From JAPEKQ01 sp964516845 (GTDB taxonomy: Bacteria > Joyebacterota > Joyebacteria > Joyebacterales > Joyebacteraceae): a DNA stretch of 61,226 nt. The stretch spans positions 1 through 61,226 of the forward strand of contig CAZEXP010000011.1 in the NCBI GenBank assembly GCA_964516845.1, given 5' to 3'. The notes under the pieces were generated by a model, which searched no databases, was not told the DNA's origin, and worked only from the letters and a program-made list of their open reading frames with translations. A program made the translations under genes and the position numbers. Position 1 is the stretch's first letter; every line of letters starts with the position of its first letter. Positions 1 through 7,023 of this stretch are shown here, piece by piece.

Positions 1-62
1 ACGATGCCGATGTCCACCATGTGCCGAAGCGGACGCTCGACGAGTTGATCCTCGACATCTGA
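1..62 (+). CDS. 3' end of an unidentified protein (partial)
   Basis: Only about 20 codons are present. Reading from base 3 gives a tail containing VPKRTLDELILDI before a TGA at 60-62. Too little remains to assign a family. The frame is chosen because it is the only one reaching the window edge with a sensible acidic/hydrophobic tail and because a large hairpin follows directly. Confidence 0.5.
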   Translation, partial: DADVHHVPKRTLDELILDI

Positions 63-87
63 TTGGCTCCGTCACGTTCGCGGCGGC

Positions 88-127
88 GCCCGTGCATCTC
101 TGTAACCGTAACAGAGAACGCACGGGC
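88..127 (+). terminator. long hairpin after the partial first gene
   Basis: GCCCGTGC (88-95) pairs with GCACGGGC (120-127), and TCTCTGT (97-103) pairs with ACAGAGA (111-117) around a 7-nt loop, so about 15 pairs form with a small internal bulge. No U tract follows, so it may be a Rho-assisted terminator or RNA stabiliser rather than a classical intrinsic terminator. Confidence 0.45.
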
Positions 128-201
128 ACGGTCCTTGCCATATCGGTGTCCTGTTGTTGCATGGGGCTTGTGTCCATGTGGGGGCAGGAGGTTCAACACG
201 C

Positions 202-1284
202 ATGCACACCACGCACCTGGCACTGGCGTTCTTCGTTGTTTTCTTTCTCTTCGTCCCCGTCGCGCTTCCCGCTCAGCAGTGTTACACGACACTCGACGAC
301 GCTGTCTGGGGGAACCCGAACAGGGATTTCAACGACGTTCCGATCCCCACACTCATCGATGACCTGATTCCGGTCGGCGATCCGCTCGTGATCGGCATTC
401 CCGGGCATTCTGTGGCGTTCGCGGACGGGGGGGAGCCCTGCATCCTCGACGGTCTTCCCGGGAGCGGTCGTCCGAACGCGTTGACCGGGGAGTTCGCGGA
501 TGCTGTTGTCGACACCGACTGCATTCTCCCCGATGGATTCCCCGTGAACAAGAAGGGGAAGTTCAGGAACGCGCTCCTCGGCGAGACGATGGCGCTCGCC
601 CTGAACTGCCGGCTCGATCCCGACCTTCCCGGCGTGCTAGTGACGCCGATCATGATGACGGTGCCGGCCCTGCCCGGCGATGATGGCTTCTACGGCACCG
701 CGGATGACCTGCTCTGTGAGGATTGTGACACGATGACCGTGCGCATGCCCGCGGATCTCATGGCCGTGCTCGAGGACAGCCTGGGAATCGAGCCGACCAT
801 CGAGGCCGTCCTCGGCATGGCGAATACATCGCTCGGAGGCGGCGACACCTACGGTCTCAACGGCAAGACGATGTGGCGCGCGGTCTCGAACCTGAACCGC
901 GCGTTCAAGAGAGCCCGTTTCCTCGTGAGCGCGGAGCCCGACACAATCGTGCCGGTCTTCCTAGAGGCCGGGAGAGGCGACGGAGGGCGCGCGAGCGAGA
1001 GCGGTGAGACGGCGAGACTGTCGCTCGTTGCTGCGGGAGCTGCGTCCGGCACTCCGGTGCTTCACCTCAATCTCCCCGAAACGGCTCATGTCCGCGCGAC
1101 CGCGTACAACATCGCGGGGCGGGAGGTTGTGGTCCTCGTGGACCGTGTTCTTCCGGGTGGGGAGACCGTGCTCGAGTTCCCGACCGGTCGGCATGTGCCG
1201 TCCGGCGTCTACTTCGTGCGTGCGGACGCGGCGCTGCCTTCGGGCCGGTCGCGGCTCGCTACCAAGGTCATCGTTCTCAGATAA
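202..1284 (+). CDS. secreted protein with FlgD/type-IX-like C-terminal domain
   Basis: A 360-residue exported protein. The ATG at 202 is preferred over the upstream in-frame ATG at 154 because GGAGG lies just before it and the product then begins with a clean signal peptide (hydrophobic LALAFFVVFFLF, cleavage near ALPAQQ). The middle (about 25-260) has paired Cys residues and no domain I can name. The last 85 residues have the pattern VRATAYNIAGREV, then GGETVLEF, then SGVYFVRADA, ending in KVIVLR. This is the FlgD-Ig/T9SS-type CTD known from FCB-group secreted proteins, so cell-surface delivery is likely. A strong terminator follows, so it is probably monocistronic. Molecular function is unknown. 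Confidence 0.75.
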   Translation: MHTTHLALAFFVVFFLFVPVALPAQQCYTTLDDAVWGNPNRDFNDVPIPTLIDDLIPVGDPLVIGIPGHSVAFADGGEPCILDGLPGSGRPNALTGEFADAVVDTDCILPDGFPVNKKGKFRNALLGETMALALNCRLDPDLPGVLVTPIMMTVPALPGDDGFYGTADDLLCEDCDTMTVRMPADLMAVLEDSLGIEPTIEAVLGMANTSLGGGDTYGLNGKTMWRAVSNLNRAFKRARFLVSAEPDTIVPVFLEAGRGDGGRASESGETARLSLVAAGAASGTPVLHLNLPETAHVRATAYNIAGREVVVLVDRVLPGGETVLEFPTGRHVPSGVYFVRADAALPSGRSRLATKVIVLR

Positions 1285-1325
1285 GGATCTGTCCCGATAC
1301 AGGAGGTCTGTGCATGACGCATGCA

Positions 1326-1360
1326 GAGCCGCCGCCAGGCGCAACTGGCGGCGGCTCTTT
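1326..1360 (+). terminator. Rho-independent terminator
   Basis: A perfect 13-bp stem, GAGCCGCCGCCAG (1326-1338) with CTGGCGGCGGCTC (1345-1357), has a 6-nt loop and is followed by TTT. It ends transcription of the secreted CTD protein. Confidence 0.85.
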
Positions 1361-1370
1361 CGCTATATCT

Positions 1371-1386
1371 ATGAATAAACATTCAT
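1371..1386. promoter_or_regulatory. inverted repeat upstream of malic enzyme, possible operator
   Basis: ATGAATAAACATTCAT has perfect 6-bp arms around a 4-nt AAAC spacer. It lies in the 309-nt non-coding stretch between the secreted protein and malic enzyme, about 208 nt before the chosen malic enzyme start. AT-rich palindromes with this spacing are typical of TetR-type operators, but no such regulator is in the window. The remainder of the gap (1387-1593) shows only the ribosome-binding site. Confidence 0.35.
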
Positions 1387-1593
1387 TTTGTACTGGACTC
1401 GCGGCCGGCACGCCTGTACCATCATGTGGACATTCAGCTTCGTGGAAGCGTCACGGCACCGGGCGGCGTCGCGTGAGCGGCGCCGGCTTTTCGCGTAAAG
1501 AGGGTGCGGTGGCGTCCCGTGGACGGGCTTGACCTGACGAGCCCCGGGAACCGTGCGGCCGCCGATGGCGCCGTACCGAAGGAGGGTGTGGTT

Positions 1594-3258
1594 GTGGCAG
1601 CAAGATTGCGACGACAGATACGCAAGAGCAGCATGTCGGTTCCCCGAGGCGTCGAGCTTCTGAACACGCCGACGCTCAACAAGGGAACCGCGTTCACGGA
1701 GAAGGAACGTGAGGTCTTCGGGCTCCGCGGTCTTCTCCCGCCGCACGTCCACACGATGGAGGAGCAGGTCGATCGCGTCCTCGGGAACTACCGCCGCTAC
1801 GACACGCCTCTCGGACGGTACGTCTTCCTCATGTCGCTCCACGACAGGAATGAGGCGCTCTTCTACAGGGTCGTCACCGAGAATCTCGAGGAGATGATGC
1901 CGATCATCTACACGCCGACCGTCGGTCAGGCGTGCCAGGAGTTCGGGCACCTCTTCCGCAAGCCGCGCGGCTGCTTCATCGCGAAGAAGCACAAGAACCA
2001 GATGGTCGACGTTCTCCGTAACTGGCACTTCGTCGACGTCAGGGTCATCGTCGTTACCGACGGCGAGCGCATCCTCGGTCTCGGCGACCTCGGCGCGGAC
2101 GGCATGGGCATCCCGATCGGGAAGCTCGCGCTCTACTCTGCGTGTGCAGGTATCGACCCGGCGCAGTGTCTGCCGGTCATGCTTGACGTCGGGACGAACA
2201 ACGAAGGACTCCTGAATGACCCGCTCTACATCGGCACGAAGCAGCGCCGGATGAGGGGCGAGGAGTACGACGAGTTCGTTGAGGAGTTCATCACCGCGGC
2301 GACCGAGGTCTTCCCTCGCGCGCTCATCCAGTTCGAGGACTTCGCCAACGCCAACGCGTTCAGGCTTCTCGAGAAGTACCGCGACCGTATCCTGACGTTC
2401 AACGACGACATCCAGGGGACGGGCAGCGTAGTGCTCTCCGGTATCGTCGGCGCGCTCCGGATCTCGAAGCAGAAGCTCGTCGATCAGAGGTTCCTGTTCC
2501 TCGGCGCCGGTGAGGCCGGTATGGGATGTGGCCTGCAGATCGTGGCCGCGATGGTCTCCGAGGGCCTCTCCGAAGAGGAGGCGAGGAGCCGATGTTCGTA
2601 CTTCGACGTGCACGGTCTCATCGTGAAGGGTCGCGACAATCTCGGTGAGGAGCACAAGCCGTACGCGCACGACCGCAAGCCGACGAAGGACTTCCTTGAG
2701 GCCGTCAAGTCGATCAAGCCGACGGTTCTTATCGGCGCGTCGGCCCAGGCGGGGATGTTCTCGAAGGACGTGCTCGAGGCGATGGCCGAGTTCAACGAAC
2801 GGCCCGTCATCTTCGCGCTCTCGAACCCGACCCACAAGGCCGAGTGCACGCCGGAAGAGGCGTACACGCACACCGATGGCCGTGCCATCTACGCGAGCGG
2901 AAGCCCGTTCGGACCGGTCGAGTACAAGGGGCAGACGTTCGTTCCGGGGCAGGGCAACAATGCGTACATCTTCCCGGGCGTCGGTCTGGGCGTCGTCGCG
3001 GTGAACGCGACGCGGGTGACGGATGACATGTTCTACGCCGCCGCGAAGGCGCTGGCGGACGAGTGCGGCGAGGATGATCTCAAGCTTGGCCGCGTCTTCC
3101 CGCCACTCACGCGGATTCGGGAGGTCTCGGCGAAGATAGCCCTGGCCGTCGCCGAACTCGCGTACGAGAAGGGTCTCGCGCAGCTCCCGCGTCCGAAGGA
3201 CCTGTACGCGCACATCAAGGACTCGATGTACAAGCCGGAGTACGAGGACTACATCTAG
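1594..3258 (+). CDS. maeA: NAD-dependent malic enzyme (malate dehydrogenase, oxaloacetate-decarboxylating)
   Basis: Oxidatively decarboxylates malate to pyruvate and CO2, feeding pyruvate and reducing power into central metabolism. The chosen GTG start at 1594 has GGAGG about 8 nt upstream and gives 554 residues, close to the usual 560 of MaeA/SfcA. Visible family signatures are TPTLNKGTAFT near the N-terminus, MMPIIYTPTVG (catalytic Tyr), VVVTDGERILGLGDLG, LDVGTNNEGLLND, the metal-binding FEDF and FNDDIQGTG segments, the Rossmann motif FLGAGEAGMG, LSNPTHKAECTPE and NNAYIFPGVGLG. All key regions are intact. An in-frame ATG (MSVPRGVELL) lies 39 bases further in. The preceding hairpin and palindrome make it a separate transcription unit. 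A malate dehydrogenase function cannot be excluded, but the family match is very strong. Confidence 0.95.
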   Translation: MAARLRRQIRKSSMSVPRGVELLNTPTLNKGTAFTEKEREVFGLRGLLPPHVHTMEEQVDRVLGNYRRYDTPLGRYVFLMSLHDRNEALFYRVVTENLEEMMPIIYTPTVGQACQEFGHLFRKPRGCFIAKKHKNQMVDVLRNWHFVDVRVIVVTDGERILGLGDLGADGMGIPIGKLALYSACAGIDPAQCLPVMLDVGTNNEGLLNDPLYIGTKQRRMRGEEYDEFVEEFITAATEVFPRALIQFEDFANANAFRLLEKYRDRILTFNDDIQGTGSVVLSGIVGALRISKQKLVDQRFLFLGAGEAGMGCGLQIVAAMVSEGLSEEEARSRCSYFDVHGLIVKGRDNLGEEHKPYAHDRKPTKDFLEAVKSIKPTVLIGASAQAGMFSKDVLEAMAEFNERPVIFALSNPTHKAECTPEEAYTHTDGRAIYASGSPFGPVEYKGQTFVPGQGNNAYIFPGVGLGVVAVNATRVTDDMFYAAAKALADECGEDDLKLGRVFPPLTRIREVSAKIALAVAELAYEKGLAQLPRPKDLYAHIKDSMYKPEYEDYI

Positions 3259-3401
3259 GTTCCGGCGAATGAGAGAAAGCACGAGGTGCCCCGGGCTCTG
3301 AATCCGGGACCGGAGCACGACGTTCACATACGAAGTCCACGGCCGTGGTCACCCCGCCTTTTCCTCTGCCACGGGGTTTGCCGCACAGGCCGTGCGAAGA
3401 G

Positions 3402-3435
3402 GGGGGTCGCTGCGCAGTAGCGGCCCCCTTCATTT
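3402..3435 (+). terminator. likely terminator of malic enzyme
   Basis: GGGGGTCGCT (3402-3411) pairs with AGCGGCCCCC (3419-3428), with one wobble pair and a 7-nt loop, followed by TTCATTTCG. It sits in the 302-nt gap between malic enzyme and the DUF4126 gene. Confidence 0.6.
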
Positions 3436-3439
3436 CGTG

Positions 3440-3502
3440 TATACTGGGGCGTCGTGCGATCGGCGTCGCACGACGCTCCGGGGCAGCGCCGCTTTCGCGG
3501 CG
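3440..3502 (+). promoter_or_regulatory. -10-like element and double-hairpin leader of the DUF4126 gene
   Basis: TATACT (3440-3445) resembles a -10 box, though I find no good -35. It is followed by a perfect 11-bp hairpin, GCGTCGTGCGA (3449-3459) with TCGCACGACGC (3466-3476), then by CGCCGC-TTTC-GCGGCG (3487-3502). The about 110-nt leader before the start at 3561 is therefore structured. It matches no riboswitch class I know. Confidence 0.4.
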
Positions 3503-3560
3503 TCGACGGCGCCGGACCCACGGTCTCGGACCTGCGACCACGGCAGGGGAGGTTCGTACT

Positions 3561-4136
3561 ATGGAGCTCGCACTCAGCATCCTCGTCGGTATCGGTCTGG
3601 CCGCGGCCTGCGGCTTCCGGGTCTTCGTTCCGTTCCTCGTCATCAGCATCGCGTCGATGAGCGGGCACCTCGAGCTGGCGCCCGGGTTCGAGTGGATCGG
3701 CACCTACTACGCGATCACGGCGTTCGCTCTCGCTACGGTCCTCGAGATCGTCGCGTACTACGTCCCGTGGCTCGATAACCTGATGGACTCCATCGCCACA
3801 CCGGCCGCCATCGTCGCAGGCACCATCATCACGGCGGCCGTCATCGGCGACATGTCGCCCTTCCTTCGCTGGTCTCTCGCGGTCATCGCGGGCGTCGGCG
3901 TCGCGGGCGCCGTTCAGGGGACGACGGTCGTGCTCCGTGGCGCGTCGACGGCGACGACGGGAGGTCTCGCGAACCCGGTCGTCTCGAGCGGCGAACTCGC
4001 CGGTTCGGTTGTGACATCCGTCCTGGCCGTCATCCTGCCGATCGTCTCGGTGGCGCTTCTGGCGCTGATGTCATTTGTGTGCGTCCGCAAGCTTCGCGTC
4101 GCGCGGGCCAGAGCACGGGCCGCGCGCAGTCAGTAG
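3561..4136 (+). CDS. DUF4126 family integral membrane protein
   Basis: A 191-residue polytopic protein. ATG 3561 is chosen because GGGGAGG lies 8 nt upstream. The longer reading from 3345 would run through the terminator and leader hairpins. The N-terminus (LALSILVGIGLAAACGFRVFVPFLV) and the segments ITAFALATVLEIVAYYVPWLDNLMDSIATPAAIVAGT and GTTVVLRGASTATTGGLANPV, split here across several membrane spans, match the DUF4126 family. The function of that family is unknown. About four to five transmembrane helices and a basic C-tail (RKLRVARARARAA) are visible. The stop at 4134-4136 overlaps the Shine-Dalgarno of the next gene, so the two are probably co-transcribed. Confidence 0.85.
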   Translation: MELALSILVGIGLAAACGFRVFVPFLVISIASMSGHLELAPGFEWIGTYYAITAFALATVLEIVAYYVPWLDNLMDSIATPAAIVAGTIITAAVIGDMSPFLRWSLAVIAGVGVAGAVQGTTVVLRGASTATTGGLANPVVSSGELAGSVVTSVLAVILPIVSVALLALMSFVCVRKLRVARARARAARSQ

Positions 4137-4146
4137 AGGGGGGCCG

Positions 4147-6150
4147 ATGAGCCGCTCGAAGGAAGAGAGGTGCGCGAGTCGGGGCGCCTCCCGCGGTGTG
4201 TCGGGAGACGCATCCCGCGCCACCCGGCGAGATGCCTCCCGCGGATTTCCGCGGGACGTGCTACGCGTCATCCTCCTCATTGCGCTGATAGCCCTCGCCG
4301 TCCGCGTCGCGTACATCGTGGAGGTTCGCGCGCATCCACTCATGACCACGACCACGGGGGATCCACAGGTCTACGATCTCCGCGCGCTCGAGATTGCCGG
4401 CGGGCAGTGGGCGGCGGACGATGTCTTCTTCCATTCGAGTCCGGTCTATCCGTACATTCTTGGGACTATCTACACTATCTTCGGGCAGAGCTACGCCGCC
4501 GTTCGGATCATCCAGTCGCTCTTCGGAGTCGGCAGCTGTCTGCTGCTCTTCTCGATCGCGCGGGCGCTCTTCGGTCCGGAACAGGGTCTCATCGCGGGCG
4601 TGATCGCCGCGCTCTACGCGCCGTTCATCTTCTTCGACGCCGAGATCCTGATGATCACGTACGTGATCTTCTTCGGGCTCCTATCGGTGTGGCTGCTGTT
4701 GCGCTACCAGGATCGAGGCAGGCTCTGGCTCGCCCTGGCCGCCGGAGCGTCTGTCGGCGTGAGCGCGCTCGGCAAACCGAACATGCTGCTCTTTGTACCG
4801 GCGGCGGCGCTTTGGATCTCGTGGCTCTTCCGCGGGACGGATCGTGCGCGTGGCTCGCTCCGCGCAGCCGCGCTCGTTGTCGTCGGGACGGTCATCGTCA
4901 TTGCTCCGATGACCATCATGAACGCCGTCGTCGCCGACGATTTCGTGCTGACGTCGAGCAACGGCGGGATCAATTTCTGGATCGGGAACAACCACGGAGC
5001 CGACGGAACATTCCTCGTTCCTCAGAACATGCGTACCGACCTGTACGCACAATCGAAGATGGCGGCGGAGGTGGCCGTAGGCCGCGAGCTCAAGCCGTCC
5101 GAGGTCTCCTCGTACTGGTTCGGGGAGGGCATGAAGTTCGTGATCTCGCAGCCGGGCGCTGCGCTGCAGCTCCTCGGGCGGAAGCTCCTGCTGTTCTGGA
5201 ACGCGTACGAGATACCCAACCACTACGACATCAACTACTTCCGACAGACATCGAAGATCCTCGGTCTTGACCCGTTCGTGTTCGGCTGGATCGTGCCGTT
5301 CGGATTCCTCGGGATGTACGTTTCGCGGAGGAGCTGGCGGAAATACGCGTTGCTCTACGCGTTCGGGCTGGCGTATCTCATCTCGCTAATGCCGTTCTTC
5401 GTGACGTCGAGGTACCGGCTCCCGGTCGTGCCGGTGATGATCGTCTTCTGCGCGCACGCGCTCTGGTGGATCTGGGAGCGCATCAGGACGCGCGAGAAGA
5501 GCGGGTGGGCCGTGCCTGTGATCGTGCTCGTCATCGCGCTGGTCGTCGTGAACCTCCCGCTTGTCGATTTCTCGCTCGGGCCGCAGTACGCGATCATCGG
5601 TCAGGTTTACCGCGACGCGGGGAACTACGAGGAAGCCGCGCGGTACTACCGGCTCGCCATCGAGGAGAGTCCGGACTTCGACCTCGCGCACAACAGCCTG
5701 GGTTCGGCACTCACCAGAATGGGGCGGCACTACGAGGCTGAACGGATGTTTCTCAGGGCGCTTGAGATCAATCCGCGCCTCGCATCGGCGCACAGCAACC
5801 TGGGACTCGTCTACCTGCAGACGGACCGGCTGGACCTGGCGAAGGAGAGTCTGCTCAGGGCGACACAAGAGGACCCGGATCTCAAACCGGCATGGGAGAA
5901 CCTCGCGAGGCTGGGCATCATGACGCAGGATCCGTTCATGGCCGTGACGGCTCTCGAGCAGTCGCTCCGACTCGACCCGCAGGACGCGTTCGCGCACTGG
6001 AATCTCGCGATCTTCCTGGCGGCGAAACCGGATCTGCGCGACGCCGCCGTCTATCACGCCCGAGCCGCGGGCACGATCGAGCCCTCGCTTCGTCCCGATG
6101 CCGATGCGTTCATCCGGACGCTTATGGAGGCGCAGCCGCAGGGAGAGTGA
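4147..6150 (+). CDS. GT39/ArnT-type membrane glycosyltransferase with C-terminal TPR domain
   Basis: 667 residues. ATG 4147 follows GAGGGGGG, and the upstream in-frame ATG at 4075 would lie inside the preceding gene. A basic N-terminus leads into about ten membrane helices (roughly residues 35-465). The first periplasmic loop has a GDPQVYDLRALEI segment and HSSPVYPYILG, as in PMT_2/GT39 enzymes that use polyprenyl-phosphate sugar donors. Residues about 475-660 form TPR repeats (YRDAGNYEEAARYYRLAIE, AHNSLGSALTRMGRHYEAE, AHSNLGLVYLQTDRLDLA). Such fusions are recurrent in FCB-like and planctomycete genomes and are thought to glycosylate proteins or lipids in the periplasm. The TPR part probably recruits partners. 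The acceptor is unknown. Three bases separate it from the phosphoesterase. Confidence 0.8.
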   Translation: MSRSKEERCASRGASRGVSGDASRATRRDASRGFPRDVLRVILLIALIALAVRVAYIVEVRAHPLMTTTTGDPQVYDLRALEIAGGQWAADDVFFHSSPVYPYILGTIYTIFGQSYAAVRIIQSLFGVGSCLLLFSIARALFGPEQGLIAGVIAALYAPFIFFDAEILMITYVIFFGLLSVWLLLRYQDRGRLWLALAAGASVGVSALGKPNMLLFVPAAALWISWLFRGTDRARGSLRAAALVVVGTVIVIAPMTIMNAVVADDFVLTSSNGGINFWIGNNHGADGTFLVPQNMRTDLYAQSKMAAEVAVGRELKPSEVSSYWFGEGMKFVISQPGAALQLLGRKLLLFWNAYEIPNHYDINYFRQTSKILGLDPFVFGWIVPFGFLGMYVSRRSWRKYALLYAFGLAYLISLMPFFVTSRYRLPVVPVMIVFCAHALWWIWERIRTREKSGWAVPVIVLVIALVVVNLPLVDFSLGPQYAIIGQVYRDAGNYEEAARYYRLAIEESPDFDLAHNSLGSALTRMGRHYEAERMFLRALEINPRLASAHSNLGLVYLQTDRLDLAKESLLRATQEDPDLKPAWENLARLGIMTQDPFMAVTALEQSLRLDPQDAFAHWNLAIFLAAKPDLRDAAVYHARAAGTIEPSLRPDADAFIRTLMEAQPQGE

Positions 6151-6153
6151 ATC

Positions 6154-7023
6154 GTGCGCGCGTTCTTCGTCTCGGACATGCACGGTCGCGTCAGCCGCTA
6201 CCGACGGCTCTTCCAGGCCGTCCGGGATGAGCGCCCCGACACCGTTCTTCTCGGGGGTGATCTTCTTCCGATGGGACTCGTCGCCGGAGACGAGGAGGCG
6301 GAGGGTGACTTCGTCGCGGACTTCCTCGCTGGTGAGTTGTCGATTCTCAAAGACGAACTCGGAACGGACTACCCCGTCTTCATCGCCATCCTCGGCAACG
6401 ATGATCCCAGGCATTTCGAGACCGCGGTGCTCGAACTCGAGGCCGCCGGTCTCTGGCGATATGCGCACCGTCGACGGATCGAACTGGACGGCGTAACGGT
6501 GTACGGATACGCGCACGTACCGCCGACCCCGTTCCTGCTCAAGGACTGGGAGCGTTACGACGTGTCGCGCTTCGTTGATCCCGGCGGGATTTCACCGGAG
6601 GAGGGATATCGCTCGGTTCCCGTGGAGGCGCACCGAATCCGAAATGCGACGATCAAAGAGGATTTGGAGAACATCGTCGGAGATGACGATCTTCGTCGCG
6701 CTGTCTTCCTCTTCCACTCACCGCCGCATCGGACGCTGCTTGACCGCGCGGCGCTCGACGGTCAGATGGTCGATCACGCGCCGGTCGATGTTCACGTCGG
6801 GAGTCTGGCCATCCGGAGATTCATCGAGGAGCGCCAGCCGCTCGCGACGCTGCACGGACACGTGCACGAGTCGGCGCAATTGACCGGCTCGTGGCGTGAC
6901 CGGATCGGGCGAACGTATCTGTACGGCGCGGCGCACGACGGTCCGGAGCTTGCACTCGTGCAGTTCGATCCGGACGATCTGGAGAACGCGACGCGACGCC
7001 TGCTTCGGACGCGCGCCCGCTAG
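6154..7023 (+). CDS. calcineurin-like metallophosphoesterase
   Basis: 289 residues starting with GTG three bases after the previous stop. The dinuclear-metal motifs appear in order: FFVSDMHGR (D-x-H), VLLGGDLLPMG (GD), AILGNDDP (the G-N-D/H block, with Asp where many enzymes have His), FLFHSPPHRTLLD (metal His) and TLHGHVHES (G-H-x-H). A soluble cytoplasmic hydrolase of phosphoesters is predicted; the substrate is unknown. Its TAG stop lies in the palindrome CTAG (7020-7023), which also supplies the TAG stop of the gene on the opposite strand, so the two genes converge with a 4-nt overlap. Confidence 0.85.
   Translation: MRAFFVSDMHGRVSRYRRLFQAVRDERPDTVLLGGDLLPMGLVAGDEEAEGDFVADFLAGELSILKDELGTDYPVFIAILGNDDPRHFETAVLELEAAGLWRYAHRRRIELDGVTVYGYAHVPPTPFLLKDWERYDVSRFVDPGGISPEEGYRSVPVEAHRIRNATIKEDLENIVGDDDLRRAVFLFHSPPHRTLLDRAALDGQMVDHAPVDVHVGSLAIRRFIEERQPLATLHGHVHESAQLTGSWRDRIGRTYLYGAAHDGPELALVQFDPDDLENATRRLLRTRAR

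Noticed and set aside
1369..3327. 652-codon open frame antisense to malic enzyme
   Set aside because: Its protein is Arg/Glu/Asp/Val-rich low complexity, as expected from the complementary frame of a GC-rich gene, and it covers the strongly conserved malic enzyme and two promoter or terminator regions.
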